Both the position numbers and the translations under genes were made by a program. From Thalassiosira profunda (taxonomy: Eukaryota > Bacillariophyta > Thalassiosirophyceae > Thalassiosirales > Thalassiosiraceae), in NCBI GenBank assembly GCA_036939355.1, contig JALLAP010001411.1:1-10231 (forward strand): a stretch of 10,231 bases of DNA, in the 5' to 3' direction. A model generated the notes under the pieces. That model was not told where the DNA came from. It worked only from the letters and a program-made list of their open reading frames with translations, and ran no database searches. Below are positions 1-8,600 of this stretch, one piece after another (position 1 is the first letter of the stretch; every line of letters starts with the position of its first letter).

Positions 1-2566
1 CAGATTCTTCGACGCGGACGAGACGCTGCTGATCGACGGCGCGGAGAAGGCGGTCGTCTCCCCGACGAGGCCCAGCACGTTCGTCTCCAGGGTCTCCGTC
101 GGCTCGGCCCCGCCGCTCACGCCCGACATCTCCCGGCTTCCCTCGTCGATGGGATCCAGCAGGATGCTCGTGTCGTTGTCCCGCGCCACCAGCCGTTCCA
201 AATCGCCCTCGAGCTCCGTCGTTCGCTCCTCCGGGGGGACCGGGAACTTCTCCCGCGCCTCCGCCGCGGGCAGGGGCGTCATGCGATCGGAGGGACTGCC
301 GACGTTGTACTCGGCGGCCTTGGGGGCGCCGAAGCCGACCTTTCGGCCGTTGGAGGCCGCCTGCTGTAGCTGGCGCTTCTTGGACGTGCTGAGGATGGAC
401 TTGGGGGTCTTGGGCAAGGTTGTGGCGCCGTTGGCCTCGGGGCTTGTGGCGTCCGTCAGCAAGTGGTCCCGCAGCTCGGCCGTGTCGGCCGTCTCGCGGC
501 GCTTCTTCCGGGCCGAGAGGATACTCCTTCGACAGCGAGCCCGTGGCGCTGAGCTCCGTCCGCTCGCCGGGCGAATTCGACGGCCGCTTCCGGCCGCTGA
601 AGGGGGGTTCGTTTGCGCCTTCGGCCGTCGCGCGGGGAGGGCCGTCGAACTTGGACGTGATTTCCTGGAACACGGGATCGGGCGAGCCGAAGAGGCTCCG
701 GGCGGCGGGCGACTCCTTCCGGGCGCTGCGGGTGTTGCGGGCGGGCGAGTCGGCGGGGGGCACCGGCGACTTTTTTCGGGGCGACTTGCGGACGGGCGAC
801 TTGCGGACGGGCGACTTGCGCGTGGGCGACTTGGTGGCACTGCGCGTGTTGCGGGCCGGAGAGTCGGCGCTCGCCGGCGGAACGGGCGACTTCTTCCGGG
901 GACTCTTGCGGGTGGGGGACTTGGCCGTGCTGCGCGTGTTCCGGGCCGGAGAATCCGCCGCCTTCGCCTCAATGCCCTTCCTCTCGGGAGACGCCGGGGC
1001 CTCCGTCGCGTTGACACCGGCCCCACCAATGGAACGACGGCCGCCGGCCAGGGCAGGCAAACTCATCCGCCCCCGGCCCTTCTTCTCCTTCCGCAAACTG
1101 GCCGTGAGCTCGCGGACCTTGGTCACGTCCCCCCCGAGGCTCTTGCGCATCAGGGACAGGTTGCTGCCCATGCGCGGCTTCTGGCCCGAGACGAAGCCGG
1201 GCGAGGGACACAGGGGACTGGCGTCGTTCGATCGGGAGGCGGTGGCGGTCGCCTCGGGCGTGGAATCGACGGCCCCGGGGGCGGCGGCGGCGCCGTCGAT
1301 GACTCCCTCGAGGAAGGCGTCCAATTGGCCCTGCGAGGCGGTCGACTCGACGAACGAGGGTTCCTTCGGGGCCGCACGGCCGTCCGTCTTCGCGCCCTCG
1401 GTCTCGTCCAGCATCCGGTCCGCGCCCTCGATGAGGGCCGTCAGGCTGTCCGCCCCCTCCTCCTCCTCCTTCCCGGCCTCCTCCTCGTCCTTGGAATCCA
1501 GCCCCACGCTCTCGTTCAGCAAGCTGTAATCGCCGAGGATGTCGTCCAATCCCCCCGCCGAGCGGGTGTCGCTCCCCTCCGTCAGCAGGCTGACGTCGCC
1601 GCTCTTGCGGGGGGTGCGGGACCGCTGCCGCGAGGTGAATTCGAGGCTCTCGTCCTCCTCTTTCTCCTCCGGCTGTTTCTGCGCGCCCTCGTCGTTGGGC
1701 GGCGGCGGCTGCCCGGGGACGGAGAACACGCCCGTCAGGCCGGTCATCTCGCCGATCCCCGAGAGCGTCATGGTCGGGCTGGAGACTTTGGCGGTGGCCG
1801 GCTCCTCCCCCACCTTCTCCGCCGCCTTCGTTTTGCTCTTCCTCGCGTGGTCCCCCAACCCCAGCTTCCGGGCGTTCTCCGCCAGCACCCCCCGGTGCTT
1901 CGCGTTCAGCACGAAGTTGCTCGTGCTCAATTCGTGCGTGTCGCTGAGCGTCGTTTGGTTCATGACGTCCATCTCGCTGGACGCGGCGCTGGAGGCGTTG
2001 GATGCATTCGAGGCCTTGGACGCCACGCTGAGGAGGGCGCTCTCGTCGAGGGGATTCGAGTTCATGTTCAAGATCTCGGCGGTGGCGTTGGCGCCCATGG
2101 TGAAAGTGTCATCGGCCGCGTCAGCGGCCGCCATGGCCGCGCCCTCGCCGAGGTTGGTCGGAGGGGGGTGGTGGGAATGCCTCCCCCCTTCGTTGTTGTG
2201 GTGCTTCCGCCGCTTCTTGTGGGAGAAGGGGGTGCCCTCGAAGTGGTAATCGAAGACGGCGTGGGCGTTCTTGCCGGACGCAACGTTGGCGAACTTGTCC
2301 TGGATGCGCTTGGAGGGGGTCATCGACGAGGAGACGGAGGTGTTGAGCTTCGACGACGCCGGCGCCGCGGGCTCGTTGCCGCGCTCGCTGGGCGGGAGGT
2401 TCTGCCACCTCACCCGGGAGGCGCTGCTGGTCGCGAGTCCAGCCTTGGCGGCCGAGGATGTCGTTGGCGTCGATCGATTGGCCGGGGCATTCTCGGGCCC
2501 GCCGCCCGGAGGCGCGGCGGGAAACGACGACCTGCGCCCGCTGGGCGTGCCGCTCGTGGACGGCAT
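1..2566 (-). CDS. Ser/Pro/Lys-rich nuclear protein, possible KNL1/Spc105-like kinetochore scaffold (5' part, frameshifted)
   Basis: The start is the ATG at 2566, in a strong context (GCCACC before it); the same frame has a stop upstream near 2730 and no other ATG. About 680 codons read in one frame to near base 525. The coding-like sequence then continues one frame over (codons ending exactly at base 1) and leaves the window, so the C-terminus is missing. Seen: RVRW at residues 51-54, fitting the PP1-docking RVxF pattern; a basic patch HKKRRKHH near residue 110; an acidic stretch rich in E; an SPARNTR/SPxRK repeat array at about 538-640; and in the second frame KVGFGAPKAAEYNVGSPS followed by ELEGDLERL and ETLETNVLGL, which resemble degenerate MELT-type repeats. 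KNL1 family members carry an N-terminal RVxF, then MELT repeats, then a coiled coil and RWD domain; the last two would lie outside. That the gene is real is fairly secure; the KNL1 assignment is inference. GC is much higher than in the neighbouring genes. Confidence 0.6.
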   Translation of the reverse strand, partial: MPSTSGTPSGRRSSFPAAPPGGGPENAPANRSTPTTSSAAKAGLATSSASRVRWQNLPPSERGNEPAAPASSKLNTSVSSSMTPSKRIQDKFANVASGKNAHAVFDYHFEGTPFSHKKRRKHHNNEGGRHSHHPPPTNLGEGAAMAAADAADDTFTMGANATAEILNMNSNPLDESALLSVASKASNASNASSAASSEMDVMNQTTLSDTHELSTSNFVLNAKHRGVLAENARKLGLGDHARKSKTKAAEKVGEEPATAKVSSPTMTLSGIGEMTGLTGVFSVPGQPPPPNDEGAQKQPEEKEEDESLEFTSRQRSRTPRKSGDVSLLTEGSDTRSAGGLDDILGDYSLLNESVGLDSKDEEEAGKEEEEGADSLTALIEGADRMLDETEGAKTDGRAAPKEPSFVESTASQGQLDAFLEGVIDGAAAAPGAVDSTPEATATASRSNDASPLCPSPGFVSGQKPRMGSNLSLMRKSLGGDVTKVRELTASLRKEKKGRGRMSLPALAGGRRSIGGAGVNATEAPASPERKGIEAKAADSPARNTRSTAKSPTRKSPRKKSPVPPASADSPARNTRSATKSPTRKSPVRKSPVRKSPRKKSPVPPADSPARNTRSARKESPAARSLFGSPDPVFQEITSKFDGPPRATAEGANEPPFSGRKRPSNSPGERTELSATGSLSKEYPLGPEEAPRDGRHGRAAGPLADGRHKPRGQRRHNLAQDPQVHPQHVQEAPATAGGLQRPKGRLRRPQGRRVQRRQSLRSHDAPARGGGAGEVPGPPGGANDGARGRFGTAGGAGQRHEHPAGSHRRGKPGDVGRERRGRADGDPGDERAGPRRGDDRLLRAVDQQRLVRVEES
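500..600 (-). other. Reading-frame switch inside the GC-rich gene
   Basis: Upstream (2566 down to about 525) protein-like sequence is in one frame, ending ...RTELSATGSLSKEY. Downstream (about 525 to 1) the protein-like sequence is in the next frame, beginning SILSARKKRRETAD. Both frames are open on either side because the DNA is so GC-rich, so the exact switch point cannot be fixed. One extra base, or two missing bases, would explain it. A six-G run at plus-strand 602-607 is a candidate homopolymer error. No convincing GT-AG intron of usual size joins the frames. Confidence 0.6.
640..955 (-). repeat. SPARNTR / SPxRK amino-acid repeat array
   Basis: On the minus strand the motif DSPARNTRS begins at residues 538, 568 and 606. 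Each copy is followed by a run of SPTRK, SPVRK and SPRKK units and then SPVPPA. The unit KSPVRKSPVRK is an exact DNA-level tandem (plus strand GGGCGACTTGCGGAC repeated). SPxK/SPxR units are typical DNA minor-groove contacts and CDK phosphorylation sites, as in histone H1 tails. Confidence 0.8.
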
Positions 2567-2826
2567 GGTGGCGGGCTGCACTGCGTTGCGTCCCCTCGAG
2601 CCGCGGGTGCTTCTGGGCGGGCGACGCGGCGCGCTGTGAATGGGGCGGGCCGACGGACGCCGACTCGCTTTGGAGCAACGGAAAAAATCGCTGGGTTTGG
2701 CGCAGGTTCTACGTAGCCTTTGGTATTAAATGTACGTGCGTGTTCCTACGTAGAAATTGAGGTACCTAACAAAGTAAGTGATACGCCGCTTAGAGTCCTC
2801 TAGGTGGGCCTCTGATGAGATGCAAT
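2567..2826. other. Intergenic region between two minus-strand genes
   Basis: These 260 bases hold the 3' flank of the ERMARD-like gene and the presumed promoter and 5' UTR of the SPxK-rich gene. Nothing in them looks coding. The notable element is the CTACGTAG inverted repeat listed separately. I see no AATAAA signal for the upstream gene. Confidence 0.6.
2707..2755. promoter_or_regulatory. CTACGTAG-centred inverted repeat upstream of the SPxK-rich gene
   Basis: TTCTACGTAG (2707-2716) and its reverse complement CTACGTAGAA (2746-2755) form a perfect 10-bp inverted repeat with 29 bases between. Each arm contains the 8-bp palindrome CTACGTAG. It sits about 140-190 bp upstream of the ATG at 2566, a promoter position. 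The spacer holds GTATTAA (2723-2729) and TTCCTACGT (2743-2751). The same two words recur at 5388-5403, upstream of the next divergent gene pair. Function is inferred from position and recurrence only. Confidence 0.4.
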
Positions 2827-5142
2827 TCATTTGTACTCCTGTGGTTCGTTGACGTGAAGCATAACATGTTTCACCGCCTTGCCATTGAGATACTGTTGCA
2901 ACGCTTTCAGAGACCTGTCGAGGTTCACCGCGAGATAGGAATCGAAGGTAGACAGCGCCATCCGGGACCGTTCCGAAGCCCTGACGATGTCATTCCGGCT
3001 GCAACCCTCTTCAATCACTTCTTGTGGAAGTAAACTCTGTCTCACGGCAACCAACGCGACAACGACACTCCAAGCGTAGAAGTCCCGGGCCAAAATTGCC
3101 GCAGAAAAGTATCGAGATGCCGACTTGATCATCCTCCGCTCTTTGGCATTCTTTGGATCCATCGGCAGCGAATCAATTCGCTCCTGAAGTCCAGCCAAGT
3201 AATTCTTCGTTGCATGGGAAGCATCAGACAGCAGAGTCAGCGCCACGACGTTGTCTGCCAGTGCCAAGTTTGTCTCGTGCTCGCGGTAGATACTGTTGAT
3301 GTCAAAGATTTCATTGGAGCCCATCGGAGGAAATATTTTGCATGCCATCTCTTCGATGACGTTTGTCTCAACACGAAAAGGTCTCAACTCGTTGCACAGT
3401 TTCGATTGCTCGCTCTCCATAGTTTGTGTGCAATTGCGTATGAATGTGTTGTTGGATATCAAACCCTCGAGTTCGGCCAGGTCACGAAGGACACTCGACA
3501 AGCTTCTCGCCGCGATAGCGGTGTACGAGTAGGCCGGTCTGTACGTCGAAGTCCTTGATCTTCCAGCAAGACTCGCTGAAAACATATCCATGCAAGAAAC
3601 CAGAGCACAAGCAGAATCCACGAGCAACGGGTTGCTTCTTTCTGGGTGAGCATCGCTTCTCTCATAAAACGTGGCCAGTCCTTCTAGCTCCTTGATGAGC
3701 TCACCATTCCAAGACCCATGGCAGAGCGCTGATCGGATGTTTGGAGCCTCGTTGGACGGGGCTGCGAACAAGTCTGACAGCAACGCACACGATTGTGCTC
3801 CGATAACTGGTATCAACTGATTTCTGGTTCTTTCATTGCTCAAATACAGGGCAAGCATTACATCGTGCTTGTCGCGTTGCCCGTGACCGTCAAGCGTTAC
3901 ATAGTATGTAGCGGGTCTGGCAATGCGATCATCGGGTCGGATGTTGTGTTCGCACCAAAGAAGGCGGAAAGAATGCTCAAGGAGGCAGCACAGAGTGGTT
4001 GCAAAAATTGCAGTGAGCGCTGGAATCATGTTGCCGCCTTCTGCCCTCTTTTCATCTGAAGGGGCTAAACAATGCAAACTGAACCGCATGAGAGGAATGT
4101 GAGTAGCGGGAACAAGCCCTTGCAACTCCAGCTCCAACGCCGTCAATCTTGAGTCGTCTGATAAAATGCTCCTGCCACTGTGCACCTCGCGTTCCATCGG
4201 TGCATATTTTCTCAACGAAGATGAGACATCTGGATTGCTTCTATCCCCACTTTCTGTGGCATCCTTTATTCTCTCCGCATCACCAGCTTGCAGCTTGTCC
4301 AATGTTTGCATTAGCACAAGCGTCAAGGAGAGCCACCGACGATCTATTCTCGATAAGAAGCCGTGAGTGGCCAAATTGCGGAGGTTGATGCCGCCCACTT
4401 TCGTTGGCAGCAGCAACGCTCTCAGAATTGGTGCCAAATTAGCTGCTGCGATGTTGCTCCCGCCATCGTTTGCTGATGGCGGACGCATGCAGGATATTTC
4501 TTCGATCATATCGCGCAGTAGCGGCGCCCCTTTCTGGCTGGCATTGCCTTTGCTTTTGTTCGAGTTGGTGTTTGCGACACGGTTTCTCGCGGTAGCATCG
4601 CGGATGGAGGATTCCAACAGGTTTAACGCCACCGTGCTCGCAACGAGGACAGCTGGGCCATTACCGCTGTCCTCGCAGATTTCCGATGACGGAAATTGGG
4701 ACAAATGTATCAATCCCGCAATCTTCTTCGGTATCTCCCGTTCTAGTTGGACAGAAAAGGCTGCCCGATCGCATTCGTCCGCCAACCCAGCCAGTTGGTC
4801 CATTTGCAAAGTGCCAGAGGTGGCTATTGCCGGCCCACCCCTCCTGACCAATGTGAGCGTAGGTGCATCCACCGCAAAGTGTGTGTTAGAGCCACTGCCA
4901 TCGGCGAGAAGCATCGCCGCGATATCTGGGTGGAGATGCTCGTATCCCTCGACCGCCCCGTCGCTCTCGATGGGTTTCGAGGAGTCATCGCCACGCATCA
5001 TGATGTTTGGTGATGTCCCCGCGCCTCTCTTCTGCGGAGATGCTTGATGGACGAAGCTCGAGCAGCTTTCCATTGAAGCTGCAGCAAGGAGAAGTACTAC
5101 GAGTCTGCTGCATCCTCGCCGGCCGGCAATCGAGGACCGCAT
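2827..5142 (-). CDS. ERMARD-like protein (DUF4209 family), with N-terminal signal segment
   Basis: Intact 771-codon single exon; an in-frame stop lies about 12 bases upstream of the ATG, so the start is well fixed. Residues 1-29 are a basic start plus hydrophobic LVVLLLAAA, signal-peptide-like, ending SCSSF-VHQ. The family call rests on the order of motifs: APLLRDMIEE (206-215), GGINLRNLATHGF (250-262), CLLEHSFRLLWCEHNIRP (386-403) followed by TYYVTLD, then SDLFAAP and NIRSALCHGSW (468-478). ERMARD proteins (ER membrane-associated RNA degradation, DUF4209) show this arrangement of two LRN..HG/IR..LsHG motifs flanking a LLE..LR segment. A weakly hydrophobic stretch at 677-703 could be a membrane contact, though it contains R and D; animal ERMARD has C-terminal membrane segments. 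Biochemical function is poorly known even in animals, so no reaction is claimed. Its 5' end faces the transposase-like gene across a 510-bp divergent spacer. Confidence 0.7.
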   Translation of the reverse strand: MRSSIAGRRGCSRLVVLLLAAASMESCSSFVHQASPQKRGAGTSPNIMMRGDDSSKPIESDGAVEGYEHLHPDIAAMLLADGSGSNTHFAVDAPTLTLVRRGGPAIATSGTLQMDQLAGLADECDRAAFSVQLEREIPKKIAGLIHLSQFPSSEICEDSGNGPAVLVASTVALNLLESSIRDATARNRVANTNSNKSKGNASQKGAPLLRDMIEEISCMRPPSANDGGSNIAAANLAPILRALLLPTKVGGINLRNLATHGFLSRIDRRWLSLTLVLMQTLDKLQAGDAERIKDATESGDRSNPDVSSSLRKYAPMEREVHSGRSILSDDSRLTALELELQGLVPATHIPLMRFSLHCLAPSDEKRAEGGNMIPALTAIFATTLCCLLEHSFRLLWCEHNIRPDDRIARPATYYVTLDGHGQRDKHDVMLALYLSNERTRNQLIPVIGAQSCALLSDLFAAPSNEAPNIRSALCHGSWNGELIKELEGLATFYERSDAHPERSNPLLVDSACALVSCMDMFSASLAGRSRTSTYRPAYSYTAIAARSLSSVLRDLAELEGLISNNTFIRNCTQTMESEQSKLCNELRPFRVETNVIEEMACKIFPPMGSNEIFDINSIYREHETNLALADNVVALTLLSDASHATKNYLAGLQERIDSLPMDPKNAKERRMIKSASRYFSAAILARDFYAWSVVVALVAVRQSLLPQEVIEEGCSRNDIVRASERSRMALSTFDSYLAVNLDRSLKALQQYLNGKAVKHVMLHVNEPQEYK

Positions 5143-5316
5143 CCGCCCTTCCCATCACCAGCAGCGCTGCCAAGGTGGTCTGCGCGGCGGCGAGGTGATG
5201 GTGAGCCGCTGCGCCTGGTAGGTGTGCTGTCACGGTGAGGGTGGGAGCGGACGCGCGACAGCACTCAGCGGACATCGAGGACACAAAAGGACACCAGCCC
5301 GACCACAAAATTGCAA

Positions 5317-5347
5317 GTTGAGCGCGGAATCACGAGATTATCACGTT
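5317..5347 (+). repeat. Block A, left copy (inverted partner at 10135-10165)
   Basis: This 31-base block matches the reverse complement of 10135-10165 without gaps at 27 of 31 positions, counted by eye. The best-conserved core is GCGCGGAATCACG, plus TCACGTT at the inner end. It is the outermost of three blocks shared in inverted order on both sides of the transposase-like gene. It may be a terminal inverted repeat or a copied promoter element. The nine bases outside each copy do not match, so no target-site duplication is visible. Confidence 0.7.
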
Positions 5348-5386
5348 GCCAGAATTTAGTCACGACCTTCTTCGTCCGGCTGTAGT

Positions 5387-5435
5387 CGTATTAATTCCTA
5401 CGTCTGGTACTTGTTCTACGAACTTTTACGTAGAA
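5387..5435 (+). repeat. Blocks B and C, left copies, with a TTCTACG/CGTAGAA inverted repeat
   Basis: CGTATTAATTCC (5387-5398) is matched exactly by the reverse complement of 10052-10063. ACTTTTACGTAGAA (5422-5435) corresponds to ACTTTTAGCCGTAGAA on the minus strand near 10030-10045. In this copy TTCTACG (5414-5420) and CGTAGAA (5429-5435) form a 7-bp inverted repeat with 8 bases between. TTCCTACGT (5395-5403) also occurs at 2743-2751. Confidence 0.6.
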
Positions 5436-5451
5436 GATCTCCCTAAAAAAC

Positions 5452-5470
5452 TTGGCGCGCTCCCGCCAAA
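5452..5470. promoter_or_regulatory. E2F-like palindromic site
   Basis: TTGGCG (5452-5457) and CGCCAA (5464-5469) are arms of an inverted repeat. CCCGCCAAA (5462-5470) is the reverse complement of TTTGGCGGG, the classic E2F/DP consensus. E2F sites drive S-phase genes in animals, plants and algae. It lies about 185 bp upstream of the plus-strand ATG and about 310 bp upstream of the minus-strand ATG. No expression evidence is available, so the site is a motif match only. Confidence 0.4.
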
Positions 5471-5571
5471 TTTGCCACCCAAAACAAACACCGCGACAAA
5501 GCACGGCGAACGCCTTTCCCTCGTAGCCGCAGCGGCCACATCCCGCCCCCTAGGGAAACGAAACCACCTCC

Positions 5572-5644
5572 AAATTGGGAGCTACGCACCTTCCCGTAAG
5601 CGCACGGTGCTGGCGGTCCCGGCGGTGGCCGCCGCTCCCAATTT
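5572..5644. repeat. 11-bp inverted repeat in the probable 5' UTR
   Basis: AAATTGGGAGC (5572-5582) and GCTCCCAATTT (5634-5644) are perfect reverse complements separated by 51 GC-rich bases. The right arm ends 8 bases before the ATG at 5653. If transcribed, the hairpin would lie directly in front of the start codon and could slow initiation. It could equally be a DNA-level element. Confidence 0.6.
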
Positions 5645-5652
5645 AAACGGAG

Positions 5653-8600
5653 ATGGACCGCGCTGCGGCCCGATCACTGCTGAAGGTGCTGCTGACGGAG
5701 CACCTGCCGTCGGGGTGGTGGTGGGCTCTCGTCGAGACGGAGCGCGGCGATGCCTGCCTCGCAAAGGCGCTCGGCCGTCCTTGCGCCGAGATCGCCGCGC
5801 TTCTCGTCAACGCCGAGATCTACAAAGAGTCGAAGCGAGGGTTAGACTTCAAGAAGAAGAGATGGGATGAATTCGTGCACCAACATTTGGAGGGCACACC
5901 TGTTATCGATGGAAATATTGGGAAGCCGACATTCACCTATGTGTCAAACGGTGCACCGCCGAATTATCCGACGCCATCAAATCAGTGTCAGTCTGGGGAC
6001 TGTCATATTCCCCCGGCCGCTCCATTGCCAAACGATATAATTGCAAAGCTCAACACAGTGGAAAGAAAGTACCGGGCGGACAAGCGAGCGCGAGCCGGCG
6101 ACGCTCGCGCCGAACAGGAGCGCAAAGAAGCAGCCGCGCAGGAAAAGGCGAAAGCGGCCGCGAGAGATATGCAATATCCGCTGCTGTCGAAGGTTGTTGG
6201 CGCCGACGAGGAGATCAGCCTCGGCAGCCCGGCGGTGAAACAGTGGGCAAACGCTGCGGCGAGAGAGGTGTTCCGGTTGTACGGGGACGCTGATAGAGAC
6301 ATAGTAGTGAGAGGCGGCAATCACACCGAGATATCACTCGTCCCAGTATCTTGCTCCTCTACCCGCGAAAACTTCATGAAAAACGATGGACAGTATCGAT
6401 GGACAGAGAAAATGGTCAATGCAATTGCGGGCAAGCAGATGTCAAAGTCTGAAGCAATCAAATGCATTCGTGCACGCCTTGATGTTTACGAGCGAAATTA
6501 TCTATCGGAACCAGATCCATCATCCGGATCTGATGATGATTCTGCAGATAAAGATGAGGGCCCGGCAGAGAGCATGTACCACCGGAGGAAACGCCGCCGC
6601 TGCGATGCTGTTAGAACAATTGCCCCTCGCTTGACGCCCAACTCGGACGACAACATTGATGCTATGGAATGGGAGACAATTGACGAAACCATCTCCGATT
6701 CCACCACCTCCCGCGATGTGTCGGATCTGCGTGCGATGATCAAGGCCATCTGCAAGTTGAATCCCCATCGGGCAGGATCAGCTCTGTCCCAAATTTTGTG
6801 CGAGCGCGAAAACGAATATATCCGAGAGTTGGTTGCCAAGTCCATCTCAAACCACCCCGAAAGTGAATTGCAACAGCTCGTCCTCGACGGCATCCGCGAG
6901 GGCATCCTCCATCACAAGACGGGCGGAACACGAGCAAAGCCAGCCGAAACTTTTGTCAAGAATGTGGCATCCGCCTGCATGTACAAGATTGTCAAAGAGA
7001 AGAGGGAAGTGAGCGTCCATAATCTCAGTAAAATGTTGGGCATGACCAAGCAGCAACTCACCAAGGCCAAGACGAATGTCCAAAGCATGATTGATAACGG
7101 AACCATGGCGACGGCCCTCGAGAGAAAGCGAAGAAAAGACTTCATTCGGAAGGAGTTGGAGAAGTTTGTCTTCGACTTTTTGCTGGACGATAAGTACACG
7201 CGCCTCGACACTAATCGGAAGCTTAGGACTGTCAGAGATCCAAGGACGGGAGAAGAGAGGAGTGAGCACGAGCGCATCTGGTTGAGCGGCGTTTCCAAGC
7301 AAGATCACCACTCACAATTTCTTAGCTCGGAGCACTATACCGACTTCCAAAGCGAGAATAACGGAGCAACAGCCGGCATCGACGTTTGGACTGAGGCATT
7401 TAACGCCGTCAACCCCGGGACGTTCGTCAAGGACCCCTCCCCACAATCCTGCGTCGATGAGAAGATAACGGGGTTAGAGCACATGATGCGGCCTATTCTT
7501 GCCTTGTTGAAAAAAGAAGAAGTCAAGTCAGAGGTGGAGCACCATCCCGTGGCACACGGCGCACTCACTTGCGACGAATTCATGGCCACGCTGGCCCAAT
7601 CTGGCTCGCATCCACTGATGGAGGCCATGTGCTGCCAACCGGTCGACCAGCCCGATCTCCACATTGACCCGTCAAGGCCCTGCCCGAAAATGATCCCTCT
7701 CAAGTGCACACACGGAGTCAATGGCAATTCAAAGGACCGGTGCAGTTGTTGTGGCGTCGAGCGGCGAATTGGAGGGTTGTTGAGTGCATTGTATTACTCC
7801 AGCGAAGGCGACAGCAAGGTTGAAGTGATGACGTGGGTAGACGCCGACCGCCAGGGCGAATCGAAGGGCAAAACAAACACCCAGCGCGAGATCCAGCCCC
7901 GATCCCTGACGGTGAAGGAGTTGATTGCCAAATTTGTCGCGCAGCTCAATGTGTGCATCCCGCACTACCAGGAAATCCGTTGGATTCGCCACATCCGGGA
8001 CACAGACTGGTCTCGCCTGCCACCGGGCTGGTTGTTGATTTTCACCGACTTCGCCTCCACATTGGCGCTCCGGGCGTTCCAGACCAAGAACTCTTCTGTC
8101 GATGGCCACGCCGTCAACGATAACTTCGTTCTCATTTACAACCGCCGCAAATGCGCTGTCAGGGATAGGACGAAGAAGAAGGATTGGGTGAATGGTGTTG
8201 AGATTTTGCAAGAGGCGGAGGATATTGAGATTTGCACGGTCGATGTTCACCATTTTTTCGCAGAGACCATCTCGAAGGGCAAGAAGAACGATCACGCCAT
8301 GCACAACGTCTGCCTCGACGCCATCATCAGACACTACAAAGGCGTCTTCCAACAGTTGGGCCACCCGCTCACAAACGTCATCGTCTGGACGGACAACTGT
8401 CCAAATCAATACAGGTGCCGGCAGAACTTCATCCAAGTCGCCGCCGTCGCAGAACGCCACCCCGACATCCAGCTCATTCACCGCCTCGCCGTTCCAGATA
8501 ATTTTAAGGGAGTATGGGATTCGGTGGGGAAGGAGCCTGCCCACTTGGTCCGCAAGCTCGAGAACACCGGCGTCCGATCCCAAACCGCGCTCAAGGTTTT

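Larger units (their letters stand above)
5143..5652. promoter_or_regulatory. Divergent intergenic region between the ERMARD-like and transposase-like genes
   Basis: These 510 bases lie between two head-to-head start codons, so both promoters and 5' UTRs should be here. In order they hold: an 8-bp inverted repeat GTGCTGTC (5224-5231) / GACAGCAC (5257-5264); a 31-base block that recurs inverted at 10135-10165; a TACGTAGAA inverted repeat; an E2F-like palindrome; and an 11-bp stem next to the plus-strand ATG. Small open frames here do not look like real proteins. Confidence 0.6.

Noticed and set aside
149..2716. 855-codon plus-strand open frame opposite the SPxK-rich gene, and other plus-strand frames at 420-1529 and 1539-2249
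   Set aside because: They are rich in Arg, Gly, Leu and Ala without domain-like order, as expected when a very GC-rich gene is read on its opposite strand. The minus strand gives repeated, motif-bearing protein.
5346..5870. 174-codon plus-strand frame overlapping the start of the transposase-like gene; also a possible intron 5596-5652 joining it to that gene
   Set aside because: The translated sequence is not protein-like past the promoter motifs, and a 57-base GTAAG...AG intron would be needed. The plain ATG at 5653 with an upstream stop is simpler.
7729..8583. 284-codon minus-strand open frame inside the transposase-like gene
   Set aside because: It lies entirely opposite the catalytic core coding region and shows no recognisable motifs; a shadow frame.
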